A stretch of 37,416 bases of DNA from positions 1 to 37,416 of the forward strand of contig JBBDSV010000048.1 in assembly GCA_040904785.1 (NCBI GenBank). Reading direction: 5' to 3'. The position numbers and the translations under genes were made by a program. The notes beneath the pieces were generated by a model. The model worked only from the letters and a program-made list of their open reading frames with translations. It made no database searches and was not told the DNA's origin. Below are positions 22,730 through 32,203 of the stretch, one piece after another. Numbering within the stretch: position 1 is the stretch's first letter; every line of letters starts with the position of its first letter. The DNA is from JBBDSV01 sp040904785 (GTDB lineage Bacteria; Actinomycetota; Nitriliruptoria; Nitriliruptorales; Nitriliruptoraceae).

Positions 22730-24184
22730 CTATCGATCCTGGGGATCACCGCGACGGGCGAGTTCGGCGAACAAGAACGCCTCCGTCAGGCATGCGCGCA
22801 GGAAATCGGTCAGGTGCAATGACTCGTCCTCGCCGTGCGCGTTCGATGCCGGATCCTCCACGCCGACGAGCAGGCACGGTGCATCGTCGAATGCGGCGCT
22901 GAAGGGCGCGACGAACGGGATCGAACCGCCGCATCCCATGATCGCCGGCGCACGCCCGTACGCCGCCGTCATGGCCGCTGTCGCGGCTTGCCACGCGGGA
23001 CCGTTGGTGTCGGTCGACCATGCGGCGTTTGTGGCGCCAACGGTGATATCGACGACCGCGCCCCAGGGTGCGTGCTCGATCAGATGCGCCCGCAATGCGT
23101 CAACCGCCCGATCCGGATCCTGTCCCGGCGCGAAGCGACAGGACAGTTTGGTCGTGACCTCGGCGAGCAGCGTGTTCGACGCCTCGGCAACCGCGGGCAC
23201 GTCCATCCCTGTCGGCGTGATCGTCGGCTGGTACCACAGGCGTTCGAGGGCCGACAGGCCAGGTGCGTCGAAGACGTCGACGCCATCGAGCGCCCGGGTG
23301 TCGCGTCGTACGTCGTCGCTCGAAAGCCCCAACGCAGCAATCGCCTCACGGTCGGCCGCCGGCAACGGCGCGACACCGTCGCAGAAACCCTCGACGGCAA
23401 TGCGTCCGTCGTCGTCGTGCAGCGTCGCCAGCAGGCGATGTGTCGCCGTCAACGCGTCGGGGACCACGCCGCCCCACATTCCTGAGTGGATGGGCTGTGC
23501 GAGTGTCCGCACGGTCACGAAGACGTCGCCCATGCCTCGCAGCGAACGCGTCAGTCCTGGCCAGCCGACCTGCCAGTTGGTCAGGTCGGTCAGCACGATC
23601 ACGTCGGCGCGCAGTGNNNNNNNNNNGTCGGCATGGGAGGCGAGGAACGCGGCGAGTCGGGGCGAACCGATCTCTTCCTCTCCTTCGACGATGACCTTCA
23701 CGTTGAGCGGTGGTGCGCCGCGTGTGGTGGTCCATGCCCGGATCGCTGCGACGTGTGCGAGGACGCCGGCCTTGTCATCCGCGGCCCCGCGGCCGTAGAG
23801 GCGACCGTCGCGTTCGGTGGGAACAAATGGCGGTGAGGTCCAGCGGTGCGCCGTCGCCGCGGGCTGCACGTCGTGATGCGCGTACAACAGGACGGTCGGC
23901 GCATCGGGGGCAACCGTGACCGATCCGGTGACGTACGGCGGTGCCCCGTCGACGCGCAGCACCTCAACGGCAGACATCCCGGCAAGGGTGAGCAGTTCGG
24001 CGGTTCGCGCGGCAGACGCCTCGACGTCGTCGTGGTGCGCCTCGAGCGCACTGATCGACGGGACTCGGACGAGATCCTCCAGCCAAGCCCGTGTCTCGGG
24101 GAATTGTTCGAGCACGGCCGCGGCGACGTCGTCGAGACCGTCGGGGATACGTGTGCCGGACGGCAATGGTGCGGATTCGGGCAT
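22730..24184 (-). CDS. M20 family metallopeptidase, dipeptidase/carnosinase type (contains an assembly gap)
   Basis: The product is about 484 residues. The di-zinc site is complete: H103 and D105 in YAHHDVQP, bridging D136 in GRGAADDKAG, and catalytic E170 with ligand E171 in EGEEEIGSP. The dimerisation-domain motif HSGMWGGVVPDAL and the final ligand region AHGEDESLHL are present. Members hydrolyse dipeptides or related amides in the cytosol. Ten Ns interrupt the gene after FLASHAD; the frame continues unchanged with LRADVIVLTD. The ATG at 24184 has GAGG five bases upstream; the 65-codon upward extension overlaps the NTF2 promoter region and lacks coding signs. Confidence 0.92.
   Translation of the reverse strand: MPESAPLPSGTRIPDGLDDVAAAVLEQFPETRAWLEDLVRVPSISALEAHHDDVEASAARTAELLTLAGMSAVEVLRVDGAPPYVTGSVTVAPDAPTVLLYAHHDVQPAATAHRWTSPPFVPTERDGRLYGRGAADDKAGVLAHVAAIRAWTTTRGAPPLNVKVIVEGEEEIGSPRLAAFLASHADXXXXLRADVIVLTDLTNWQVGWPGLTRSLRGMGDVFVTVRTLAQPIHSGMWGGVVPDALTATHRLLATLHDDDGRIAVEGFCDGVAPLPAADREAIAALGLSSDDVRRDTRALDGVDVFDAPGLSALERLWYQPTITPTGMDVPAVAEASNTLLAEVTTKLSCRFAPGQDPDRAVDALRAHLIEHAPWGAVVDITVGATNAAWSTDTNGPAWQAATAAMTAAYGRAPAIMGCGGSIPFVAPFSAAFDDAPCLLVGVEDPASNAHGEDESLHLTDFLRACLTEAFLFAELARRGDPQDR
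23617..23626. other. Assembly gap of ten Ns inside the M20 peptidase gene
   Basis: Exactly ten Ns, the same size as the gap in prmA, indicate a scaffolding placeholder. The reading frame is intact across it, and the missing residues fall in a variable stretch before the VIVLTD strand. Confidence 0.95.
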
Positions 24185-24267
24185 GCCGGCCTCGCGGGTG
24201 TCGGTGTTTGGGACGGGACAGTTTGCCCGTTCGGGCGCGGCGTTGGGGACGAACGGCGTCGGCGGAC

Positions 24268-24273
24268 TATCCT
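24268..24273 (+). promoter_or_regulatory. Possible -10 hexamer (TATCCT) for the NTF2-like gene
   Basis: TATCCT lies 38 bases before the GTG start, with TTGGGG at 24243-24248 as a possible -35 (19-base spacer). The hexamer and its flank resemble the one ahead of the ABC operon at 11797. Confidence 0.38.
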
Positions 24274-24311
24274 CGGTGCACCGAACATTCGGGTCGAGGA
24301 AGGTGTGAATC

Positions 24312-24662
24312 GTGGGGCACGCAGCCGAAGTCTGGGACCGGCTGTCCGGCATGCTTGCGAGTGCTGACGTGTCCGACATTCCGGAGATCTACTCCGCGGA
24401 CGCGCTGTTCCTCGAGCCGTACAACCCTCCGCATCGCGGGAATCTACTCATCCAGGCCTACCTCAAGGACTGGATCGCCGGCAAGGAGGACATCGCCGTC
24501 GATGTCTCCCGGCTGATCGAACACGCCGACGGGGCCATGGTGGCCGTCGAATGGACGATCAGTTACACGGCCGGTGGACGCCGATGGAGCGACCTGCCGC
24601 GTGCAAGTTTCTTCGAGTTCGACGACGACGGTCGAATCATCTACCACCGCGACTACACCTGA
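24312..24662 (+). CDS. NTF2-like/SnoaL-type small alpha+beta barrel protein
   Basis: The product is 116 residues. The pattern EVWDRLSGMLASADVSDIPEIYSADALFLEP, a helix and strand leading to a conserved Y/F-L-E-P edge, followed by VAVEWTISYTAGGRRWSDLPRASFFEFDDDGRI with a final YHRDY, is typical of nuclear transport factor 2-like proteins such as SnoaL and limonene epoxide hydrolase relatives. These are small cone-shaped enzymes or binding proteins, and sequence does not tell which. GAGGAAGG lies eight bases before the GTG start. A strong hairpin follows the stop, so the gene is probably transcribed alone. Confidence 0.82.
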   Translation: MGHAAEVWDRLSGMLASADVSDIPEIYSADALFLEPYNPPHRGNLLIQAYLKDWIAGKEDIAVDVSRLIEHADGAMVAVEWTISYTAGGRRWSDLPRASFFEFDDDGRIIYHRDYT

Positions 24663-24684
24663 GTCACGGCTCGCTCGTTTCCCA

Positions 24685-24711
24685 CAGGCGCTGCGCACCG
24701 CGCGGCGCCTG
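24685..24711 (+). terminator. Terminator-like hairpin between the NTF2-like gene and tad locus B
   Basis: A 12-pair stem (CAGGCGCTGCGC with GCGCGGCGCCTG, one T-G wobble) encloses the three-base loop ACC. It starts 22 bases after the NTF2-like stop and ends 55 bases before ssd. No T-run follows, which is common in actinobacterial terminators. It would isolate the tad operon from upstream transcription. Confidence 0.6.
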
Positions 24712-24766
24712 CCCTGTTCGGCCCGCATAGCGTCCATGACGCGACATCACGGCCGACGGGGGACCG

Positions 24767-25684
24767 GTGGCGACAGTTGACGATGCAGTGCTGGCGGCAC
24801 TGCCGGTGATATGCGAGATGCACGGGCCGCACGATGAACCGGTCCGGCGATTTCTCGAGAGCGTGCTCGGGTGGCAGGTCATCGACACGGCAACTGCCAA
24901 CTTGCTTCCGCCGGCGGTGCGGATCGTCGACACCACGATCACGCGAGAGGATTTATCGACGCCAACGATCCTGCTGATCGGCGACGATGAGTCTGCCAAG
25001 CTCGTCGGAGACGCCTGTGTTCAATGCCGTCCAGACGCGATCGTGCGATGGCCGGACGATCGGGAACGCGTCGGTGAGATTGTCGAGCGTGTGCTCGACA
25101 CCCGACCCTCCGCGGAGGCGTCAGGGACGCGTGTCCTGCGCGTGGGTGGCAGCGCGGGCGGTGTCGGGACGACGACATTGGCGCTCGCATTCGCCGGATT
25201 GGCGGGCTGGCGCAGGTGGCCGTCCGTCGCCGCACTCCGTTCTGGCGAGTTCGTTTCCTCGCATGCGACGATCGACGCGGCGGCGTGTTCATCGCCAGAC
25301 CTCTACGCCCGTGCCACGCCCCTCGACGGCTGTGCGACCGCTCGCGTCGTCGTCACCAGTGGCACTGTCGGGTCGCCCACCGACCCGAGCCTGCGCCTCC
25401 TCGTTGTAGATGTCGGTGTCACGCACGATGCCGACGTTCTCGTTGCGGGGCGCGACCGTGCCGGTCTCGACGCGGCCCGCCGCTCGACGGCCGGGCTCGT
25501 CGTCGCCGTCGGGGCCGGGCCGGCTTCTCTCGAAGCGCTGGCGGAAGCGAGCGGAGGTCGTCGCGTCGTCGCTGTCCCGACGTCCGCACGTGTGCGGAAC
25601 GCGGGTTTCCGTCAGCGCTTGCCTGCGGGTCTGCCGGGGCGGTGGTTGCAGCCACTCGAGCCGATCGTCGGCGGTCTTCGATGA
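24767..25684 (+). CDS. ssd: Ssd/TadZ-like MinD-family protein (tad locus B)
   Basis: The product is 305 residues. The N-terminal 110 residues form a degenerate receiver-like domain (TILLIGDDESAKLVGDAC), followed by a MinD/ParA-like domain. The family includes the septum-site determining protein Ssd of mycobacteria and streptomycetes, which heads the same kind of tad cluster. The P-loop region at 127-137 reads GGSAGGVGTTT: both MinD lysines are replaced (A130 and T135), so normal ATP hydrolysis is doubtful. LRLLVVDVG is the Walker B-like strand. The GTG start follows a GGGGGA site by four bases, and the stop overlaps tadA (ATGA). It is much shorter than the locus A TadZ. Confidence 0.87.
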   Translation: MATVDDAVLAALPVICEMHGPHDEPVRRFLESVLGWQVIDTATANLLPPAVRIVDTTITREDLSTPTILLIGDDESAKLVGDACVQCRPDAIVRWPDDRERVGEIVERVLDTRPSAEASGTRVLRVGGSAGGVGTTTLALAFAGLAGWRRWPSVAALRSGEFVSSHATIDAAACSSPDLYARATPLDGCATARVVVTSGTVGSPTDPSLRLLVVDVGVTHDADVLVAGRDRAGLDAARRSTAGLVVAVGAGPASLEALAEASGGRRVVAVPTSARVRNAGFRQRLPAGLPGRWLQPLEPIVGGLR

Positions 25685-26796
25685 CGACCCCGGTACCCGA
25701 GAGCCGGCGCCTGCGCGACGCGGTGGCGCAGCGGATCGCCCAGGATGACGAACTGCTCGCTGGCACCGTCGGTCGGGGAGCGCTGCGTGGTGCCGTTGCG
25801 CGAGCGCTGGCGGCCGAAGGCGTCGTTGCGGCACCCGATGTCTGGGCACGAATGGTGCGCGATCTCGTTGACGAACTCGGTGGATTGGGGCCGATCGAGT
25901 CGCTGCTGCGAGACCCGGACGTCACCGATGTGCTGATCAACGCCGCAGACGAGATCCACGTTGAACGTGGTGGTCGACTGGAGCGCACGAATGTTCGCTT
26001 CGACGACGATGCGCACGTCTTGACGGTCGTCACCCGTGCAATCGGCCCACTCGGCCTGCGGCTCGACCGGGCGCACCCGTTCGTCGACGCGGTACTCGAC
26101 GGTGGCGTTCGCCTCCATGCAGTGCTGCCTCCGCTTGCCCCGCGTCCCGTTGTCACCTTCCGCCGGGTCGCGCCGGTCGTGCCCAGCTGGGACGAGCTCG
26201 CTGCCCGCGGAATGGTCACCCCGGCGATCACGACGCAGCTTCGTGACGCCGTCGAGCGGCGACAAAATGTCGTACTCGCGGGTCGTGCCGGGGTAGGCAA
26301 GACCACCCTGCTCGCGCGTCTCGTCGCCGACATCGGCAATGACCGGGTCATCGTCATCGAAGACGCACCTGAACTTCGCCCTTCCGGCACCCACGCCGTT
26401 CACCTTCGCACGCGGCCTCCGTCACCGGACGGTGTCGGAGGGGTGACGACCGAACAACTTGTCCGCAACGCGTTGCGCATGCGCCCCGACCGCCTCGTTG
26501 TCGGCGAAGTCCGTGGTGGGGAGGTCGCCGATCTTCTCCAAGCGATGAACACCGGCCACGACGGATCGATGACCACCGTGCACGCCAATGGTGCAGAGGA
26601 AGCTCTGGTGCGACTGGAAGGGATGGCGCTGCTCGCGGGCATTCCCCGCGTCGCGGTGCAGGCACAGCTTGCAGCGGCGGTCGATCTGATCGTCGCCCTT
26701 GATCGCGATCCTGGAGATGGTCGGCGCGTCGTCGCCGAACTCGCACGCGTCGTTTCCGGACCGTCTGGACTTCGCACCGAGGCGCTCGCGCCATGA
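25681..26796 (+). CDS. tadA: TadA/CpaF secretion ATPase (tad locus B)
   Basis: The product is 371 residues, a shorter relative of the locus A ATPase (440). The N-terminal domain includes LGGLGPIESLLRDPDVTDVLIN, then Walker A GRAGVGKTT at 201-209, the acidic box ED at 227-228, Walker B RLVVGEVRGGE near 271-281, and the His box MTTVHAN at 297-303. All motifs for ATP hydrolysis are intact, so this machine has a working motor even though its Ssd partner has a degraded P-loop. It overlaps ssd and the next gene by four bases each. Confidence 0.94.
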   Translation: MTTPVPESRRLRDAVAQRIAQDDELLAGTVGRGALRGAVARALAAEGVVAAPDVWARMVRDLVDELGGLGPIESLLRDPDVTDVLINAADEIHVERGGRLERTNVRFDDDAHVLTVVTRAIGPLGLRLDRAHPFVDAVLDGGVRLHAVLPPLAPRPVVTFRRVAPVVPSWDELAARGMVTPAITTQLRDAVERRQNVVLAGRAGVGKTTLLARLVADIGNDRVIVIEDAPELRPSGTHAVHLRTRPPSPDGVGGVTTEQLVRNALRMRPDRLVVGEVRGGEVADLLQAMNTGHDGSMTTVHANGAEEALVRLEGMALLAGIPRVAVQAQLAAAVDLIVALDRDPGDGRRVVAELARVVSGPSGLRTEALAP

Positions 26797-27764
26797 AGAT
26801 CGAGGGTGAGGCGGCGAACGACCTGCTGCGCATGCATGCTGCTGTTGGGCTGGCCGTCGACGAACGAACAGCGACTGGACGTGTCAAACGCGCGATTGCG
26901 CTCGCCCGATCCGTCGGTGCGCCACGACTGCCGGCCATTGACGCGGCACTGGCAGCCGAACGTGATGACCGCGCATGTGCACAGGCTGTTGCTGTCGCGA
27001 CCGCACAGGCACGGACGGTTGCTGCAGGGCTGACCGTCGCGCCACTGTTCCTCGTGCCACTGCTCTCCCGCGTTGCGAACGCGGATTTCGTCGCGTTCTA
27101 CGCCACACCGGCCGGGAGAATTCCCCTCGTCGTCGGTGTGGGGTTGCTCGCCAGTGGCGCCCTCGCGATGCAGACACTCATCTGGGCCGCATCCCGGCAG
27201 GGCGGCCGCGGCCGTCGTCGTGCGCCTGTTTGGCTGTTCGCCGGCTTGGCGACCGCGGTCCTTGTCCATCCGCTCGTTGGCGTGGCCACCGGCGTGGTGT
27301 TGATGCGTCGGGCGAAGCGGGGGGACAACGCGGGACAGCAGCTCTGCCCGGACGAAGCGGTTGAGCTGGTGGCGACGGCCGTCGAGGGCGGATACGGGCC
27401 CTCGGCTGCGTTGCGCGCAGCGGCCGAACACTTGCCTGCCGACCGCGCACGACTGCGCGCGCTCGCGTTGCGCCTCGAGCTGGTTGAAGCGCCCGTGCGA
27501 CCCGAGATTGACCAGCCAGCATCGGGATTCGAGATGCTGGCGGCGGTGCTCGAAACGTCGCGTCGCGTGGGTGCGCCTGCCGTAGGGGCGCTGCGTGCTT
27601 TCGGTTCTCGGTTGCGAGACCACCAGCGGACCCGTGCACTGCAAGCTGTCGAGCGACTGCCCGCACAGCTGGCCTTTCCGACGGCGTTGCTGTTGCTGCC
27701 GGGCACCGTCCTGTTGGTCAGCGCGCCACTCGTGAGCACCGGAATTGCTCACCTCGTTCCGTAA
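26793..27764 (+). CDS. T2SF platform protein, apparent TadB/TadC fusion (tad locus B)
   Basis: The product is 323 residues. The N-terminal half has an incomplete T2SF-like helical region followed by two membrane helices (about 74-93 and 110-133). A third hydrophobic segment (VWLFAGLATAVLVHPLVGVATGVVLM) leads into a complete second T2SF domain (DEAVELVATAVEGGYGPSAAL to about 300) and a last helix (LAFPTALLLLPGTVLLVSAPL). Related loci I know of have separate tadB and tadC genes here; this locus has one. The likeliest reading is one protein made from the end of TadB and all or most of TadC. It overlaps tadA (ATGA), and no second platform gene follows. Confidence 0.78.
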   Translation: MKIEGEAANDLLRMHAAVGLAVDERTATGRVKRAIALARSVGAPRLPAIDAALAAERDDRACAQAVAVATAQARTVAAGLTVAPLFLVPLLSRVANADFVAFYATPAGRIPLVVGVGLLASGALAMQTLIWAASRQGGRGRRRAPVWLFAGLATAVLVHPLVGVATGVVLMRRAKRGDNAGQQLCPDEAVELVATAVEGGYGPSAALRAAAEHLPADRARLRALALRLELVEAPVRPEIDQPASGFEMLAAVLETSRRVGAPAVGALRAFGSRLRDHQRTRALQAVERLPAQLAFPTALLLLPGTVLLVSAPLVSTGIAHLVP

Positions 27765-27803
27765 CCGCGGTGCGAGACACGATGACAACGAATGGAGGAC
27801 GTC

Positions 27804-28094
27804 ATGAAGATCCAACCGTCTCCGCCGCCTCGACCCGCAGATCAGCGACGACGTGATGCCTCCCGGTCGAAGTCGCGCCGCCGCGTGGTGCGGCGCGGGC
27901 CCGCATCACGCCGACGGACGGTGTGGTGCCCCCGCGCGGTCACCCAGGACGGATCGCTTGTCACGGAATACGGACTGCTCGCGGTCGTTGCGGCGACGAT
28001 CGCGGGAGCCGTCATGCAGTGGGCGACCGGTGGTGCGTTGATGTCGCTGTTCAACGCCCTGCTGTCGCAGGCACGATCGCTCGTCGGTGCATGA
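27804..28094 (+). CDS. Flp-type pilin, DUF4244-like (tad locus B)
   Basis: The product is 96 residues. A long, very basic leader of about 50 residues ends in QDG, followed by SLVTEYGLLAVVAATIAG. This places a Gly at -1, Glu at +5 and Tyr at +6, the classic Flp prepilin processing motif. One hydrophobic helix and a short tail complete it. The leader is unusually long for a pilin. The ATG at 27804 has GGAGG five bases upstream; the ATG at 27792 would place that site inside the gene. The position after the platform gene and before tadE supports its role as the main subunit. Confidence 0.85.
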   Translation: MKIQPSPPPRPADQRRRDASRSKSRRRVVRRGPASRRRTVWCPRAVTQDGSLVTEYGLLAVVAATIAGAVMQWATGGALMSLFNALLSQARSLVGA

Positions 28095-28097
28095 GCG

Positions 28098-28484
28098 GTG
28101 GCGAATGGATTGCACGAGACGCGTCGGTGTCGACGCGAGGACGGCATTCTGAGCCTCGAGGCCGTCCTCGTGCTGCCGACCGTCGCTGTCTTGATCCTCG
28201 GCATCCTCACCGTCGCGGCAGTGGTCACCGACTCGCTGCTGGTGCACGCGGCGGCGCGCGCGGGCGCCCGTGTCGCGGTCACGACGCGCTCGGACGCTGC
28301 GGTCATCGATGCCGCACGCGCAGCCGCGCCGAATCTCGAGGGGCTTCAGGTGACGACATCGCCGTCGTCGCGACGCGCCGGGGATGTCGTCCGCGTCGTC
28401 GTCACGGTGGACCGACAGGTCGGGCCTACGGCGTTCCCGTTGCGGGCGGAGATCGCCGGCCGGGTCGAACCTGGCGTCGGATGA
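28098..28484 (+). CDS. tadE: TadE-like pseudopilin (tad locus B)
   Basis: The product is 128 residues. A polar N-terminus ends with REDG, then ILSLEAVLVLPTVAVLILG: Gly16 at -1 and Glu21 at +5 fit a prepilin-peptidase site, and SLEAVLVLP is the TadE signature. An alanine-rich amphipathic helix (VHAAARAGARVAVT) and a beta-rich extracytoplasmic domain follow. The GTG start lies three bases after the flp stop and has no strong ribosome site of its own, suggesting translational coupling. It overlaps tadG by four bases (ATGA). Confidence 0.85.
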   Translation: MANGLHETRRCRREDGILSLEAVLVLPTVAVLILGILTVAAVVTDSLLVHAAARAGARVAVTTRSDAAVIDAARAAAPNLEGLQVTTSPSSRRAGDVVRVVVTVDRQVGPTAFPLRAEIAGRVEPGVG

Positions 28485-28866
28485 CCTGGGACCGTCCCGG
28501 CACCGAGGGCGGGTTCGCCACCATTGCACTGCCGATGTTGTGCTGGTTTGCAACACTGGCCGCCATTGTCGTCATCGACATTGGCGCCTACCTCTTGGCT
28601 GCGGCGCACGCGCAGAGCGCCGCAGACAATGTGGTCTTGGCCGCCGTAAATGCGCGGATTGACGGATCTTCACCGCACGCGGCAGCGCGTCAGATCGCCG
28701 ATGCGTCCGGTGGCAGGATCGAAGCCTGCGATTGCGGGGTCGGGCGCCGCCGTGTGGAGGCGACGGTGTCCGTTGCCGTCGACGGACTCGTGCTTCCGTC
28801 GCTCGTCGCGCGCCGGATCCGTGCGGAGGCGACGGCGGCAGAAATCGTCGAACCTGTGCCTCCTGG

Positions 28867-28870
<4 letters not shown>
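28481..28870 (+). CDS. TadG-like/Rv3654c-like secreted or membrane protein (tad locus B)
   Basis: The product is 129 residues. The segment GTEGGFATIALPMLCWFATLA carries the E-x-G-x-A/F-T motif of TadG-like proteins entering a membrane helix, followed by the alanine-rich AAHAQSAADNVVLAAVNARI. A CDC motif (EACDCGVG) may form a disulfide with nothing else, since the protein has few cysteines. It matches by layout the last gene of the mycobacterial tad-like locus. The stop overlaps the purU stop on the other strand by four bases, so the two genes meet tail to tail. Confidence 0.75.
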
Positions 28871-29712
<842 letters not shown>

Positions 29713-29792
29713 GGTCGCGCACCTTTCACGATTGTCGGCGCAGGGAGTACCACAAACCACGCGGTGACGTCATTTCGGTAGCGGCCCCCGAC

Positions 29793-32165
29793 TCACGTCG
29801 TCGAAGGCGTCGTACCACCCGTGCCTGCGGCAGCTACCAGGTGTGCGAGCAGCTCGCGTGCCCCCGCCTTGTCGAGCGGTTCGTTGCCGTTGCCACACTT
29901 GGGGCTCTGGATGCACGAGGGGCAGCCACGCGGGCACGAGCAGTCGGCGACGCGCTGCCACGCCAGGTGCTGATGTTCCCCGAACCGCGCATGAGCGCGT
30001 TCGCTCAGCCCGGCGCCGCCGGGGGCGGCGTCGTAGATGAACACGGTCGCGTTGCCGGTGTCGGGGTGCCGCACGGTCGACAGGCCGCCGAGGTCCCACC
30101 GATCGCACAGTGCGATGAGCCCGAGCATGCCGATGGCGACGTGTTCGGCAGCGTGCAACGTGCCGGCAAGCTGAGGTGGACGCAGCCCGAGTGTTCGCAG
30201 GATGTCGTCGGGCAGCACGTACCACGATGCCATCGTGTCGAGTGTGACGGGTGGCAGCGACAGATCGACGCGATCGACGACCGTGTCGTCGTCGGCCAAG
30301 ACGTCGAACCCGGTCACCTGGGTGGTGACGCGAACCGCTCCGAACACGACCCGGACCGCGCCGAAGGCCCGTTCGTTGCGCACCCAGGTGATCGCCACGT
30401 CGGTGTCGTGTCGCGGGCGCGTGCGTGGAGGCGCTGTGGGAGGTTCGTCGACGAAGGCGATCCCTTGGTCGAGATCGAGCTCGTCGACGAGGAACTGGCG
30501 TCCCTGGTGGAGGTAGTTCGCGCCCTGGTGCACCTGGTGGTGGGCGCGTGGTTCGTCGACGTCGCCGATGACTTGGCCGGTGTCACGTTCGACGATGCGG
30601 ATCCGACGATCAGACGTGCTGCGAAGATTGATCGCCGCTGCGGCGCGTTTTCTGCCCACCCACAAGTACCGCTCGTCGCGCACGCGGAGGACACCGGAGT
30701 CGGCGTCGTCTCGCAGATGCGTTGCAGCGGTCGGGCCGAACATCGCGTGTGCCTCGTCGGCGGTGAGCCCCAGCTCCTGGCAGGCACATCGCAGGTGCGG
30801 TGCCAGAAGATAGGGGTTCGCCGGGTCGATGATCGCGTCCTCCGGCTCGCGGGTGAGCAGTTCGTCGGGTGCCGACACGAAGAACTGATCGATCGGGTCG
30901 TCGCGCGCGACGAGCACGGCCACGGCGGGCGCACCGTGCCTCCCGGCACGCCCGACACGCTGCCAGAACGACGCCGAGGTCCCGGGCCACCCCGCGAGCA
31001 CGACCGCGTCGAGTCCGCTGACATCGATGCCCAATTCGAGCGCGTCTGTGGCGGCGACTCCGAGCAGGTCACCCTCCCGTAGGCGTCGCTCGAGTTCACG
31101 CCGGTCGTCGGCGAGGTAGCCGGCGCGGTAGGTGGCCAGGCGCCGACCGAGCGGTGCGCCATCATCGCCGTGTCGTCCGGCCAGCCGGTCGCGTGCGATC
31201 AGCGTGATGACCTCGGCAGCCTTTCGGCTCTGGGCGAACACGAGGGTGCGAACTCCCGCGGTGACGAACGCGGCGAGCAGTCGTGCGGCTTCGGTGAGCG
31301 TCGAGGCCCGTGTGCCGTCTGCGTCCTGTGGCGGCTGCCAGATGGCGACGTCCCGGGCTCCGCGTGGCGCGCCGTCGTCCGTCACCGCAGCGACATCGAG
31401 CCCGACGAGTCGAGAGGCGTGTTCCGCCGGGTTGCCGATCGTCGCACTCGCAAACAGCCACGTGGGCTCGCTGCCGTAGTGGGCGGCCAGTCGGCGCAGC
31501 CGGCGCAGGACGAGCGCGACGTGGCTGCCGAACACGCCGCGTGCCGTGTGTGCCTCGTCGACGACGACGTAGGCGAGTCGATGGAGCAGTGTCGCCCAGC
31601 GGCGATGATCGGTGAGCAGGGAGTAGTGCAGCAGGTCGGGGTTGGTGAGCAGGACGTTGGCTGTGCGTCGGATGGCATCGCGGTCACCTGTCGGTGTGTC
31701 GCCGTCGATCGCCGCCGCACGGACCGCGGGGAGGCGGAAGGCCCGCAGACTACGAAGCTGGTCGTGCGCCAGCGCTTTCGTGGGAGCGAGGTACAGGACG
31801 AACGTCGCGTCGTCACGCAAGATCGCGTCGAGCACCGGCAGCTGGTAGGCGAGGGACTTGCCCGACGCGGTCCCGGTCGCGGCGATTGTGTGGTGCCCCG
31901 ACCGCGCACGCGCGAACATTTCGGCCTGGTGCGACCACAGCTGGGTGATGCCGTGCAGCGCGAGCCGCTGCCGCAGGAGGTCATCGATCGCTGCGGGTAG
32001 CGGAACCGCGCGGGCGTCGCGCTCCGGGAGCCGGACGCGGTGGACCATCCCGCCGCACCTTGCGCCGGATTGTTCGTCGGATATGGCCGTTCGCGCGACC
32101 AGGTCGAGAGCGTCACGTGGATCCGTCGGTCGGCCGATCGTGGAGACGGATGCGCCGGGGGGCAC
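29793..32165 (-). CDS. DEAD/DEAH-box helicase with C-terminal DUF1998 zinc domain (MrfA/YprA-like)
   Basis: The product is 790 residues from the chosen GTG. Superfamily 2 motifs are complete: the Q-motif region SHQAEMFARA, motif I ATGTASGKS (97-104), motif II DEAH at 203-206, motif III SATIGNP, motif V GVAATDALELGID, and motif VI QRVGRAGR. The DUF1998 end has four cysteines in a zinc-site pattern (CSCPRGCPSCIQSPKC). Bacillus MrfA of this family unwinds DNA in mitomycin damage repair. The start is uncertain: the GTG at 32165 has no ribosome site but lies about 30 bases after TAGCGT. The open frame above it is antisense to the STAS gene and was left out. Confidence 0.92.
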   Translation of the reverse strand: MPPGASVSTIGRPTDPRDALDLVARTAISDEQSGARCGGMVHRVRLPERDARAVPLPAAIDDLLRQRLALHGITQLWSHQAEMFARARSGHHTIAATGTASGKSLAYQLPVLDAILRDDATFVLYLAPTKALAHDQLRSLRAFRLPAVRAAAIDGDTPTGDRDAIRRTANVLLTNPDLLHYSLLTDHRRWATLLHRLAYVVVDEAHTARGVFGSHVALVLRRLRRLAAHYGSEPTWLFASATIGNPAEHASRLVGLDVAAVTDDGAPRGARDVAIWQPPQDADGTRASTLTEAARLLAAFVTAGVRTLVFAQSRKAAEVITLIARDRLAGRHGDDGAPLGRRLATYRAGYLADDRRELERRLREGDLLGVAATDALELGIDVSGLDAVVLAGWPGTSASFWQRVGRAGRHGAPAVAVLVARDDPIDQFFVSAPDELLTREPEDAIIDPANPYLLAPHLRCACQELGLTADEAHAMFGPTAATHLRDDADSGVLRVRDERYLWVGRKRAAAAINLRSTSDRRIRIVERDTGQVIGDVDEPRAHHQVHQGANYLHQGRQFLVDELDLDQGIAFVDEPPTAPPRTRPRHDTDVAITWVRNERAFGAVRVVFGAVRVTTQVTGFDVLADDDTVVDRVDLSLPPVTLDTMASWYVLPDDILRTLGLRPPQLAGTLHAAEHVAIGMLGLIALCDRWDLGGLSTVRHPDTGNATVFIYDAAPGGAGLSERAHARFGEHQHLAWQRVADCSCPRGCPSCIQSPKCGNGNEPLDKAGARELLAHLVAAAGTGGTTPSTT

Positions 32166-32193
32166 CGGTCGGGTGCGGTCGGCGGACGTCGCG

Positions 32194-32203
32194 ACGCTAG
32201 CTT
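32194..32203. promoter_or_regulatory. Possible bidirectional promoter with overlapping -10 boxes
   Basis: In ACGCTAGCTT the palindrome GCTAGC gives TAGCTT on the plus strand (32198-32203) and TAGCGT on the minus strand (32194-32199). They point to the STAS gene and the helicase respectively, 31 and 28 bases before their starts, in a gap of only 69 bases. Confidence 0.4.

Noticed and set aside
24185..24379. 65-codon extension of the M20 peptidase
   Set aside because: It runs into the NTF2-like gene and its promoter, and the conserved peptidase N-terminus begins after the ATG at 24184, which has its own GAGG.
25419..26390. Large minus-strand frame opposite ssd and tadA of locus B
   Set aside because: It is low-complexity Ser/Arg/Thr sequence antisense to well-supported genes.
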